This document shows, piece by piece, positions 1 through 7,231 of a stretch of 11,166 bases of DNA; the stretch's first letter is position 1; each line of letters opens with the position of its first letter. Position numbers and translations under genes: made by a program. The DNA is from Methylophilaceae bacterium UBA7525 (GTDB taxonomy: Bacteria > Pseudomonadota > Gammaproteobacteria > Burkholderiales > Methylophilaceae), in NCBI GenBank assembly GCA_002479405.1, contig DLMX01000120.1, forward strand, positions 23,766 to 34,931. Reading direction: 5' to 3'. Under the pieces are notes generated by a model. It saw nothing but the letters and a program-made list of their open reading frames with translations. It had not been told where the DNA came from and searched no databases.

Positions 1-2514
1 ACCTTCGAGGTGATTCCGGACAATGCCCGCATGTACGCCAGATCCGTGACCTTGCAGGATTTGCAAACGACGCTGACGCAGAACAACAGCAACGATGGCG
101 CGGGGCGTCTGGATGATGGCGAGGAGTCTCTGCTGGTTCGTTCAGAAGGTCGTTTTGTCACTTTGGAGGATGTCGCCAATACGGTCATCCGTAGTGATGG
201 TGGCGCACCGTTACGCATCATGGACGTGGCTGAAGTGAAGATAGGTGAATTGACCCGTTATGGCGCCGTCACCAGCAATGGCAAAGGCGAGGCGGTGGAA
301 GGGCTGGTGCTGGGCTTGCGCGGCGCCAATGCCCAGTTGCTGGTGCAGGGCGTCAAGGACAAGTTGGCTGAGATCGGGCCGACGCTGCCGCAAGGCGTTT
401 CGGTCAATGTGTTCTACGACCGCGGCAGCCTGGTCGAGCGTGCGATCAACACCGTATCCAAGGCGCTGATCGAGGCTATCGTGCTGGTGCTGATCCTGCT
501 CGTGTTGTTCCTCGGCAACCTGCGTGCCGCCCTGACCGTGGCCCTGGTGCTGCCGCTGGCCGCGCTGATCACCTTCATCCTGATGCGGCAGTTTGGCATT
601 TCAGCCAACCTCATGAGCCTGGGAGGGCTGGCGATCGCCATCGGCATGCTGGTCGATGCGGCGGTAGTGGTGGTCGAAAACATCGTTTCCCATCTGGCCG
701 ACAGCAAACGTGCGGAGAACCTGCCGCGCCTGCACCTGATCTACCGCGCCGTGCGTGAAGTCAGCGTGCCCATGGCCTCCGGCATCATGATCATCATTAT
801 TGTCTTCCTGCCGCTGCTGACTTTGCAGGGGCTGGAAGGCAAGCTGTTCTCACCGGTTGCGTTGACCATTGTCTTCGCGCTGGGCGGTTCGCTGCTGCTG
901 TCCTTGACGGTGATTCCGGTATTGGCGTCCTTCTTGCTGAGAAAGGTTTCACATGAAGAGCCCTGGCTGGTGCGCAAGGCGCAGGCGGCCTATCTGCCGG
1001 CGCTACAGTGGGCGTTGGCGCATAGCCGTATCGTCATCGGCTGCGCACTGGCGGCGCTGGCACTGACCGTGTTGGTTTACCTGCAGATCGGCAAGACCTT
1101 CATGCCGATCATGGATGAAGGCGACATCATCATCGGCGTCGAGAAGCTGCCGTCGGTCAATCTGCAGCAGAGCGTGGCAACCGACCTCATGATACAGCGC
1201 GCCATTATGGAAAAGGTACCGGAGGTGCAGGGTATTTATTCCCGCGTGGGGTCGGATGAATTGGGGCTGGACCCGATGGGACTCAACCAGACCGACAATT
1301 TCCTTGTGCTGAAACCGCAGTCCGAGTGGCGTATGAAGACCAAGGAGAGTCTGATAGACCATCTGCGCGAGGTGATGGAGCAGATGCCGGGCATCGCCTA
1401 CAGTTTCACGCAGCCGATAGACATGCGCGTCAACGAGATGATCCTCGGCGTACGTGGCGACCTTGCCATCAAGCTGTTCGGTACCGATCTGGATGTGCTG
1501 GCGGAAAAGGCCGAGCAGGTGGTGGCGGTACTACAGAGTATTGAAGGCAGTGAGGATGTCTATACGCCGCAGAACAGCGGCATCCAGTATCTGCAGGTCG
1601 AGATCGACCGCATGGCGGCCGGTCGTCTCGGTTTCACCATCGCGGAGATCGAGTCCATCCTCAGGATGCAACTGGAAGGCAAAGTGCTCAATATCGTGCA
1701 GGAAGGCGAGCGCCGTACGCCGCTGATGATTCGTGGCAATGAGGCGTTGCGGAATTCGCCGGCGGAATTCGCCAATTTGTTGCTGACCCTGCCGGATGGC
1801 AGCAATGTGCCCTTGTCTACTGTGGCCAGGTTGGAGCGTGTGGAAGGGCCGGTCAAGGTCGATCGCCAACGTGGCGCGCGCATGGTCGTAGTGACGGCCA
1901 ATGTACGTGACCGTGATCTGGTCGGTTATGTGGAAGAAGCGAAAGCCAAAATAGCCAGTGAAGTGAAACTGCCCGAAGGCTATTCGATCCTGTGGGGCGG
2001 CCAGTTCGAGAACCAGCAGCGGGCGGCAGCGCGTCTCGGCATGGTGGTGCCGGTGGCGCTCGGCCTGATCTTCCTGCTGTTGTTTGCCACCTTTGGCTCG
2101 GCCGGGCAGTCCGTACTTATTCTCTCCAATATCCCGTTCGCCATGATCGGCGGCGTGTTTGCCTTGTGGTTGTCGGGTGAGTATCTTTCCGTGCCGGCAT
2201 CGGTCGGTTTCATCGCGCTATTGGGGATCGCCGTGTTGAATGGCGTGGTCATGGTGACTTATTTCAACCAACTGGCCGCCAGCGGCATGGCCTTGGCGGA
2301 AGTGGTCATCGAGGGTGCAAAAAGGCGCTTGCGGCCTGTGCTGATGACGGCCTTCATTGCCGCTTTCGGCTTGGTGCCACTGGTGTTCGCTACCGGCCCC
2401 GGATCGGAGATTCAGCGACCATTGGCCATCGTCGTCATCGGCGGTCTGGTCACCTCAACGCTGCTGACGCTGATATTGCTGCCCATACTCTATCGCCGTT
2501 TCGGGAGGACCTGA
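1..2514 (+). CDS. Heavy-metal efflux RND pump (CzcA/CusA-like), 5' end missing
   Basis: Inner-membrane proton-driven subunit of a tripartite heavy-metal efflux system. The frame is open from base 1, so the N-terminus lies outside the window; family members run to about 1,030-1,070 residues and about 838 are present. Numbering from the codon at 10, hydrophobic segments lie near 151-170, 176-197, 201-227, 253-272, 281-311 and 338-360. A large periplasmic loop follows (about 361-675), then a second set of membrane segments from about 677 to 829. The fourth segment carries GMLVDAAVVVVEN, with D216 and E223 matching the proton-relay acids of HME-RND pumps. The first Asp of the CzcA-type DFG motif is Ala here, as in CusA. 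The loop stretch MRVNEMILGVRGDL and the C-terminal PLAIVVIGGLVTSTLLTL are typical of CzcA-like pumps. The metal cannot be assigned: the CusA methionine triad, aligned from memory, seems absent. The DUF3240 gene follows one base after the stop. Confidence 0.93.
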   Translation, partial: TFEVIPDNARMYARSVTLQDLQTTLTQNNSNDGAGRLDDGEESLLVRSEGRFVTLEDVANTVIRSDGGAPLRIMDVAEVKIGELTRYGAVTSNGKGEAVEGLVLGLRGANAQLLVQGVKDKLAEIGPTLPQGVSVNVFYDRGSLVERAINTVSKALIEAIVLVLILLVLFLGNLRAALTVALVLPLAALITFILMRQFGISANLMSLGGLAIAIGMLVDAAVVVVENIVSHLADSKRAENLPRLHLIYRAVREVSVPMASGIMIIIIVFLPLLTLQGLEGKLFSPVALTIVFALGGSLLLSLTVIPVLASFLLRKVSHEEPWLVRKAQAAYLPALQWALAHSRIVIGCALAALALTVLVYLQIGKTFMPIMDEGDIIIGVEKLPSVNLQQSVATDLMIQRAIMEKVPEVQGIYSRVGSDELGLDPMGLNQTDNFLVLKPQSEWRMKTKESLIDHLREVMEQMPGIAYSFTQPIDMRVNEMILGVRGDLAIKLFGTDLDVLAEKAEQVVAVLQSIEGSEDVYTPQNSGIQYLQVEIDRMAAGRLGFTIAEIESILRMQLEGKVLNIVQEGERRTPLMIRGNEALRNSPAEFANLLLTLPDGSNVPLSTVARLERVEGPVKVDRQRGARMVVVTANVRDRDLVGYVEEAKAKIASEVKLPEGYSILWGGQFENQQRAAARLGMVVPVALGLIFLLLFATFGSAGQSVLILSNIPFAMIGGVFALWLSGEYLSVPASVGFIALLGIAVLNGVVMVTYFNQLAASGMALAEVVIEGAKRRLRPVLMTAFIAAFGLVPLVFATGPGSEIQRPLAIVVIGGLVTSTLLTLILLPILYRRFGRT

Positions 2515-2515
2515 T

Positions 2516-2833
2516 ATGCAACAAGCCCTATTAACCTTGATTGTTTCGCCCGAGCTGGAGGAATCCCTGGTCGATTGGCTGCTGGTGCAGGATCACGTGC
2601 AGGGATTTACCAGCATGCAGGTCTATGGCCATGGTTCCGGTGTCTCGGCCATGAGTGTGGCTGAGCAGGTGCAGGGCCGGCAGAAACGCACCCAGTTCAT
2701 GGTGCACGGCCAAGTCTCCGCACTGGAAAGGCTTCTGCAAGGCCTGCAGCAGGAATACCCAAGAGCCGGGCTGCATTATTTTCTTACGCCAATCATCAGC
2801 GGCGGACCGATCAGCGGAGAGTTGCTTGAATAA
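2516..2833 (+). CDS. DUF3240 family small protein, partner of RND pump
   Basis: A 105-residue soluble protein with no signal peptide or membrane segment. I recognise the DUF3240 pattern from the opening LLTLIVSPELEESLVDWLL, the central GFTSMQVYGHG and a second half with LERLLQGLQQEYP and YFLTPIISGG. Members are small, probably ferredoxin-like alpha/beta proteins related in shape to the PII/CutA group, and are often encoded beside CzcA-type pumps; this family knowledge is recalled, not searched. The ATG comes one base after the pump's stop, and GGGAGG at 2503-2508, inside the end of the pump gene, sits 7 bases before it, which fixes the start and implies translational coupling. A role in sensing or regulating the pump is inference only. 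No experimental function is known to me. Confidence 0.85.
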   Translation: MQQALLTLIVSPELEESLVDWLLVQDHVQGFTSMQVYGHGSGVSAMSVAEQVQGRQKRTQFMVHGQVSALERLLQGLQQEYPRAGLHYFLTPIISGGPISGELLE

Positions 2834-2850
2834 GGGGGCCAAAAGTTTTT

Positions 2851-2976
2851 GCCACAGAGGACACAGAGTTCACAGAGAAAACCCATGGTTGAGCGGACGC
2901 AAGGTACCAGCCGCATGGTTGCTTCGACATGGGCATGCATTTGCTTTTCCTCTGTGTTCTCTGTGACCTCTGTGGC
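2851..2976. repeat. Inverted repeat of CACAGAG-type units
   Basis: The left arm (2851-2880) has three CACAGAG units (GCCACAGAGG, ACACAGAG, TTCACAGAG). The right arm (about 2946-2976) reads CTCTGTG three times and is its near-perfect reverse complement, differing at three central bases and one extra C. An inner pair, CCCATG (2882-2887) and CATGGG (2928-2933), nests inside. The transcript could fold into one long hairpin. Similar CCACAGAG/CTCTGTGG elements recur between genes in many bacterial genomes and produce spurious HRGHRVHR or LCVLCDLCG peptides when translated. It lies between the DUF3240 stop and the thiC leader, so it may act as a transcript end, but no T-run follows. I see nothing further between 2977 and 3056. 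Confidence 0.8.
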
Positions 2977-3056
2977 TGGCTTGGTTTTCCCATGACCTCA
3001 CCTTTAAATCCATGGCTTTTGAAGGGTTTTGCCGGAGGCCGGAACTCAGCTTTTAC

Positions 3057-3085
3057 TTGCATTTCATGCCACTTTCGCGTAACTT
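3057..3085 (+). promoter_or_regulatory. Candidate sigma-70 promoter for thiC leader
   Basis: TTGCAT at 3057-3062 and TAACTT at 3080-3085 are separated by 17 bases. Each box matches the consensus at only 3 of 6 positions. The main support is placement: transcription would begin near 3092, directly at the first helix of the TPP aptamer. Confidence 0.3.
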
Positions 3086-3093
3086 CGGCGCAT

Positions 3094-3175
3094 TGCTGGG
3101 GGTCTGCAAAACGCCTGTTTTGCAGTGAGAAACACCCTTTGAACCTGATGCGGGTAATGCCGCCGTAGGGAAGCA
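3094..3175 (+). promoter_or_regulatory. TPP riboswitch (THI element) upstream of thiC
   Basis: The conserved TPP aptamer parts occur in order: GGGGGT (3098-3103), a perfect P3 hairpin CTGCAAAAC/GTTTTGCAG, the TGAGA loop (3126-3130), ACACCC (3132-3137), then CCTGATGCGGGTAATGCCGC with P4 arms GCGG/CCGC, and CGTAGGGAAGC. P1 can close with TGCT (3094-3097) and AGCA (3172-3175). Bound TPP normally lowers expression of the downstream thiamin gene. The aptamer's 3' strand is also the first arm of the hairpin array that follows, which suggests how ligand binding is read out. The gene it precedes, thiC, is the classic target. Confidence 0.95.
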
Positions 3176-3296
3176 GTTTTACCGCTTCCCTACCAAATTA
3201 TTGAATAGCGGAAGCAGTTTTACCGCTTCCCTACCAATTATTGAATAGTGGAAGCAGTTTTAACGCTTCCCTATTATCAACTTGTAGGGAATGCAG
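3165..3296 (+). repeat. Tandem hairpin array in the riboswitch expression platform
   Basis: Three tandem units start at 3170, 3211 and 3251 (periods 41 and 40). Each has GGAAGCAGTTTTACCGCTTCC or a one-base variant, and the first two are followed by a TACCAA(A)TTATTGAATAG spacer. Unit 1 makes a perfect 10-bp stem, GTAGGGAAGC (3165-3174) with GCTTCCCTAC (3184-3193) around a 9-base loop; units 2 and 3 make 6-bp stems. A partial copy of the left arm, GTAGGGAA, recurs at 3284-3291 and can pair with TTCCCTA at 3267-3273. Every right arm can also pair with a left arm of another unit, so several mutually exclusive folds exist. The first left arm is the aptamer's own 3' strand. No T-run follows any stem, so these do not look like classical terminators. 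Confidence 0.85.
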
Positions 3297-3303
3297 ATTC
3301 ACT

Positions 3304-3333
3304 GTGCTCCTTACGTAAATGAACCTGGAGCAC
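3304..3333 (+). promoter_or_regulatory. Hairpin sequestering the thiC ribosome-binding site
   Basis: GTGCTCC (3304-3310) is the exact reverse complement of GGAGCAC (3327-3333), giving a 7-bp stem with a 16-base loop. The second arm contains the GGAG Shine-Dalgarno sequence (3327-3330), which lies 7 bases before the thiC GTG at 3338. This fits a riboswitch acting on translation rather than by termination. How the aptamer switches this stem is not resolved by eye. Confidence 0.55.
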
Positions 3334-3337
3334 CATC

Positions 3338-5221
3338 GTGAACGCAAGCGACAAAAATCTCACCAAATTTCTCAACGAAACGGCCGAAGTTGATGCAGGC
3401 ACCACGCAGCCTTTCGCCAAATCCCGCAAGATATATGTAGAAGGTTCACGTCCGGATATCCGCGTGCCGTTCCGCGAGATCAGTCTGTCCGATACACCAT
3501 CCGCCTTTGGTGCCGAGAAGAATCCGCCGGTCGTGGTTTATGACACATCCGGCCCATACACCGACCCGAACGTCAAAATCGACATCCGCAACGGCTTGCC
3601 TGCACTGCGCGCCGGCTGGATTTCCGAGCGCGGTGATACCGAACAGCTGGATGGTCCGACTTCAACCTTCGGTCAACAACGCCTGGTTGATCCGGAATTG
3701 TCAGAGATGCGTTTCAACCTGCATCGCAAACCGTTGCGCGCCAAGCCCGGCATGAACGTCAGTCAGATGCACTATGCGCGCAAGGGCATCATTACCCCGG
3801 AGATGGAATTCATCGCCATCCGCGAGAATCAGCGTCGCGAGAACATGAGTGAACTATTGCAAACGCAGCATCCGGGGCAGAATTTCGGTGCGAGTATTCC
3901 CAAGGTCATTACCCCGGAATTCGTGCGCGACGAAGTCGCCCGTGGCCGCGCCATCATCCCGGCCAACATCAACCACCCGGAAATCGAGCCGATGATCATC
4001 GGCCGCAATTTCCTCGTGAAGATCAACGCCAACATCGGTAACTCCGCGCTCGGTTCTTCCATCAGCGAAGAAGTCGAGAAGATGGTGTGGGGCACTCGTT
4101 GGGGCGGCGACACCGTGATGGACCTGTCCACCGGCAAGAACATCCATGAAACGCGTGAGTGGATCATCCGCAATTCGCCGGTGCCGATCGGCACGGTGCC
4201 GATCTATCAGGCGCTGGAAAAAGTGGATGGCAAGGCCGAAGACCTGACCTGGGAAATTTTCCGCGATACTTTAATTGAGCAAGCCGAGCAGGGCGTGGAC
4301 TACTTCACCATCCACGCCGGCGTGCGTTTGGCCTATATCCCGATGACCGCCAAGCGCATGACCGGTATTGTCTCGCGCGGCGGTTCCATCATGGCCAAGT
4401 GGTGCCTGGCGCATCACAAGGAATCCTTCCTCTACGAACACTTCGAGGACATCTGCGAGATCATGAAGCAGTACGACGTCAGCTTCAGTCTGGGCGATGG
4501 CCTGCGTCCGGGCTCGATTTACGACGCCAACGACGAAGCGCAATTCGCCGAGCTGAAGACGCTGGGCGAACTGACGCAGATCGCCTGGAAGCACGACGTG
4601 CAATGCATGATCGAAGGCCCGGGCCACGTGCCGATGCACATGATCAAGGAGAACATGGACCTGCAACTGGAGCATTGCGGCGAAGCCCCGTTCTACACGC
4701 TTGGCCCTTTGACCACCGACATCGCTCCCGGTTACGACCACATCACCTCCGGCATCGGCGCCGCCATGATCGGCTGGTACGGTTGCGCCATGCTGTGCTA
4801 CGTGACTCCCAAGGAACACCTGGGTCTGCCGGACAAGGAAGACGTGCGTGTCGGCATCATCACCTACAAGATCGCCGCGCACGCCGCCGACTTGGCCAAG
4901 GGCCATCCCGGTGCGCAGATTCGCGACAATGCCTTGTCCAAGGCACGTTTCGAGTTCCGCTGGGAAGACCAGTTCAACCTCGGCCTTGATCCGGAAAAAG
5001 CCAAGGAATTCCACGACGAAACCTTGCCGCAGGAAGGCGCCAAGCAGGCGCACTTCTGCTCCATGTGCGGTCCGCATTTCTGCTCCATGAAGATCACGCA
5101 GGATGTGCGCGATTACGCCGACAAACTGGGCGTCGATGAAAAAGAGGCGCTGGAAAAAGGCATGCAGGAAAAAGCCATCGAGTTCGTGAAGAAGGGTAGC
5201 GAGGTTTATCAGAAGGTTTGA
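3338..5221 (+). CDS. thiC: Phosphomethylpyrimidine synthase ThiC
   Basis: Radical-SAM enzyme that converts aminoimidazole ribotide to hydroxymethylpyrimidine phosphate, the pyrimidine half of thiamin. The protein has 627 residues, a normal bacterial length. Near the C-terminus, CSMCGPHFC supplies the CX2CX4C cluster ligands C574, C577 and C582, in the unusual C-terminal position known for ThiC. The central barrel has the family stretches NANIGNS, TIHAGVR, SLGDGLRPGSIYDAND, IEGPGHVPMHMI and TDIAPGYDHITS. The GTG start is set by GGAG 7 bases upstream and by the usual N-terminal region. A TPP riboswitch and a hairpin over the ribosome-binding site lie in its leader, so feedback control by thiamin pyrophosphate is very likely. 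The SWIM protein gene begins immediately after its stop. Confidence 0.98.
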   Translation: MNASDKNLTKFLNETAEVDAGTTQPFAKSRKIYVEGSRPDIRVPFREISLSDTPSAFGAEKNPPVVVYDTSGPYTDPNVKIDIRNGLPALRAGWISERGDTEQLDGPTSTFGQQRLVDPELSEMRFNLHRKPLRAKPGMNVSQMHYARKGIITPEMEFIAIRENQRRENMSELLQTQHPGQNFGASIPKVITPEFVRDEVARGRAIIPANINHPEIEPMIIGRNFLVKINANIGNSALGSSISEEVEKMVWGTRWGGDTVMDLSTGKNIHETREWIIRNSPVPIGTVPIYQALEKVDGKAEDLTWEIFRDTLIEQAEQGVDYFTIHAGVRLAYIPMTAKRMTGIVSRGGSIMAKWCLAHHKESFLYEHFEDICEIMKQYDVSFSLGDGLRPGSIYDANDEAQFAELKTLGELTQIAWKHDVQCMIEGPGHVPMHMIKENMDLQLEHCGEAPFYTLGPLTTDIAPGYDHITSGIGAAMIGWYGCAMLCYVTPKEHLGLPDKEDVRVGIITYKIAAHAADLAKGHPGAQIRDNALSKARFEFRWEDQFNLGLDPEKAKEFHDETLPQEGAKQAHFCSMCGPHFCSMKITQDVRDYADKLGVDEKEALEKGMQEKAIEFVKKGSEVYQKV

Positions 5222-5223
5222 TC

Positions 5224-6906
5224 GTGGCGGAATTTTCTACCGTCTCCTTGCGTTTGCTGGCAGGCGATCAAGCCTACCGGCGCGGCGAGCGCTATGTTGC
5301 CGATGGCCGGGTGCGCATACTGCAGCGCGATGTGCATGCGGTTGATGGCGAAGTGGCAGGCACTCATATTTATCAGAGCCGTCTCTCCTGGAAGGACGGG
5401 CACTTGTCTTTCGCATGCAGCTGCCCAGTGGGCGATGCGGGGGAGTGTTGCAAACACGTGGTTGCGCTGGGTTTGGCGGCAGAACAGTCTACCGATGCAA
5501 GGTCCGGGAAAAACAAGGCCGAATCGGATGGACTTGTTGCCTTTCTGCAAGGGCAACCGGCGGCATGGCTGGCCGAAACGCTCCTGTCGCTGGCGAATGA
5601 ATATCCAGAACTACGACGCCGACTGCAAGTACAGCAGCAATTGGCTGGCGACGTCAATCCGGCCATACTGAAAAAATCCGTCTCTGCGATCCTCGGTCAT
5701 CCCCGCTTTCTCGATTATCGGCAGAGCCGCGAATATGCACGTAAACTGCAGGAGCTGGGCGGCTTGTTCCGGCAATTGCTGGTTTCTGGCAACGCCAAAA
5801 CCTGTGTGATGCTGGGCGAGTATGCACTAGAGCGGCTCTTCAATATCTATGGGCAAAGCGACGACTCTTCAGGAGCGATAGGCGGCGAGATCCACTATAT
5901 CGCGGGCCTGTACCTCGAAGCCTGCGGCCAGTCGGCAGTCGGGGATGCTGCTTTCCCGCGGCGGCTGTTCAAGCTGATGCTGGCTGACGACTGGAACATA
6001 ATCCGCATTGAGGATTTCATGGAAATTCTGGGCGATGACGGTGTTTCCGAGTGGGAGTCGGCATTGGAAGCGGCTTGGACAATCGCCGCGGCCGAACCGG
6101 ATCGTCATGACGAATTTAATGCCAAAACCAGCCGCCTGCGCTACCTGATGGAATCCTTGGCAGAAAAACGCGGCGATGTCGATTTGCTGATACGGCTGCT
6201 CGGTCACGATCTGCGCTACCCCTACCATTACAACCGTGTCATTGACGTTTGCCGCGATCATGGCCGCCAGCGCGAAGCGGTGCAATGGGCCGAGCGCGGC
6301 ATCAAAGCCTTTCCGCGCGATGTTGGATTGCGTGCGGTGCTGGCCGGTCTCTACCTGAACGACGGGCTGGATACCGAAGCGCTGGAACTGCTCTGGCGGA
6401 ATTTTTTCGAGCATGTCTCTCCCGAACACTATCTTGCACTCAAGCACGCCTCCGGTCAGGACTGGCCGGCGTGGCGCACACGTGCGCATGAGGCCATGCA
6501 GACCAGCGAGCGTAAATATTTCGAGCGCAACAACACACGGTTTCCACGTGCCGTAGCGCCCGACGGCACTGCCCGCATACGATGCCTGTTGGCCGAAGGC
6601 GCGCTGGATGAAGCACGCGAAGTCGTCGGGAGACTGGAATGCAGTCACTACATACGGATTGAGCTGGCTCGTCGGATTGCCGATACACACCCGGAAGCGG
6701 CTGCCGCCCATTTTTGTTCGGCAATCCCGCATATTGTCTCGGTGGGTAGCAACAACGCCTACGCCGAAGCCGCCGAACTGCTGCGCGAAATGCGGCCATG
6801 GTTGCAAGGCGAGGCATACCACGAGTACATCGCCGCGCTGCGCCTGCAATTCAAGGCCAAGCGCAACTTCATCAAGTTGCTGGATGGGTTGAGCAGCACC
6901 AGCTGA
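5224..6906 (+). CDS. SWIM zinc-finger domain protein
   Basis: A 560-residue soluble protein. Near the N-terminus it carries a SWIM zinc finger, FACSCPVGDAGECCKHVVAL, with C65, C67, C76 and H78 as the CxC...CxH ligands. SWIM fingers bind nucleic acid or protein partners. The remaining roughly 470 residues look like a mostly alpha-helical repeat region: alternating helix-like stretches, with possible TPR-like segments around residues 330-410 (REAVQWAERGIKAFPRDVGL, then AVLAGLYLNDGLDTEALELL). I see no nuclease or helicase motifs, although SWIM domains are sometimes linked to Swi2/Snf2 helicases. I chose GTG at 5224, with AGAAGG at 5211-5216 giving 7-base spacing; a TTG at 5218 overlaps the thiC stop and is too close to that site. 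It is probably co-transcribed with thiC. Its function is unknown, and a link to thiamin is not evident from the protein. Confidence 0.85.
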   Translation: MAEFSTVSLRLLAGDQAYRRGERYVADGRVRILQRDVHAVDGEVAGTHIYQSRLSWKDGHLSFACSCPVGDAGECCKHVVALGLAAEQSTDARSGKNKAESDGLVAFLQGQPAAWLAETLLSLANEYPELRRRLQVQQQLAGDVNPAILKKSVSAILGHPRFLDYRQSREYARKLQELGGLFRQLLVSGNAKTCVMLGEYALERLFNIYGQSDDSSGAIGGEIHYIAGLYLEACGQSAVGDAAFPRRLFKLMLADDWNIIRIEDFMEILGDDGVSEWESALEAAWTIAAAEPDRHDEFNAKTSRLRYLMESLAEKRGDVDLLIRLLGHDLRYPYHYNRVIDVCRDHGRQREAVQWAERGIKAFPRDVGLRAVLAGLYLNDGLDTEALELLWRNFFEHVSPEHYLALKHASGQDWPAWRTRAHEAMQTSERKYFERNNTRFPRAVAPDGTARIRCLLAEGALDEAREVVGRLECSHYIRIELARRIADTHPEAAAAHFCSAIPHIVSVGSNNAYAEAAELLREMRPWLQGEAYHEYIAALRLQFKAKRNFIKLLDGLSSTS

Positions 6907-7231
6907 AGCAAGACGATTCGCTGCGTGCGTTGAACCTGGCCCCGAATCGCCGATTCGGCCCCTGCCGCAGGCCTGCTAGGCCGTTTTGGAGAGCCTGCAA
7001 AAAAACAAATTCAATTAATTGCTTGCAGACACACAAATAACCTACTACTCGATTGCTGTTGACGCGAGGCATGATGTTGCACGCAAAAGTGGAGCCAAAA
7101 TGACAATTAATGACTTCACAAAAGCTTTGGATTCAGATCATCCGGGCTGTAGACACTGCTTTGCAGCACCAAGACAACTCCGTAGAACAGCAATGACGAG
7201 CTAACTCAGGTTGCTCCTATTGTTTGCAAGT
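6907..7231. other. Intergenic region between SWIM gene and leftward R-M block
   Basis: No convincing gene. A perfect 7-bp hairpin, CCGAATC (6942-6948) with GATTCGG (6952-6958) around GCC, lies 36 bases after the SWIM stop but lacks a T-run, so it is at most a weak rho-independent terminator. CTGCAA and TTGCAG form a 6-bp inverted pair around the A-rich stretch near 6996-7027. TTTGCAAG at 7223-7230 recurs at the far side of the leftward block. The region is more AT-rich than the preceding gene, and transcripts from both sides converge here. Confidence 0.5.
7100..7204 (+). CDS. Possible 34-residue small ORF, or 5' stub of a lost gene
   Basis: The ATG at 7100 has GGAG at 7091-7094, 5 bases upstream, a good ribosome-binding site. 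The opening MTINDFTKALDSDHPGC reads like a normal protein start, but the frame ends after 34 residues in a basic tail with no recognisable domain. It could be the truncated start of a gene broken when the restriction-modification block arrived. The composition gives no strong coding signal, and chance is a real alternative. Confidence 0.2.
   Translation: MTINDFTKALDSDHPGCRHCFAAPRQLRRTAMTS

Noticed and set aside
2811..3062. Minus-strand open frame with a QRSQRTQRKSK stretch across the same repeat
   Set aside because: It is a translation of the repeat arms, a well-known source of false hypothetical proteins.
2929..3168. Open frame on the plus strand reading through the CACAGAG repeat and into the riboswitch, with a cysteine-rich LCVLCDLCG start
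   Set aside because: The peptide is produced by the repeat units and crosses the TPP aptamer; there is no ribosome-binding site or recognisable domain.
3165..3193. First hairpin after the riboswitch as a rho-independent terminator
   Set aside because: The stem is strong but is followed by CAAATTATTG rather than a run of T, so classical termination is not supported.
4271..5077. Long minus-strand open frame (268 codons) opposite thiC
   Set aside because: It lies wholly antisense to a confidently identified thiC, in GC-rich coding sequence that commonly leaves shadow frames open; its His/Val/Gly-rich product has no recognisable domain.
5869..6849. Long minus-strand open frame (326 codons) opposite the SWIM gene
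   Set aside because: It is antisense to the SWIM protein gene, with no ribosome-binding site or family pattern; a shadow of the real frame.
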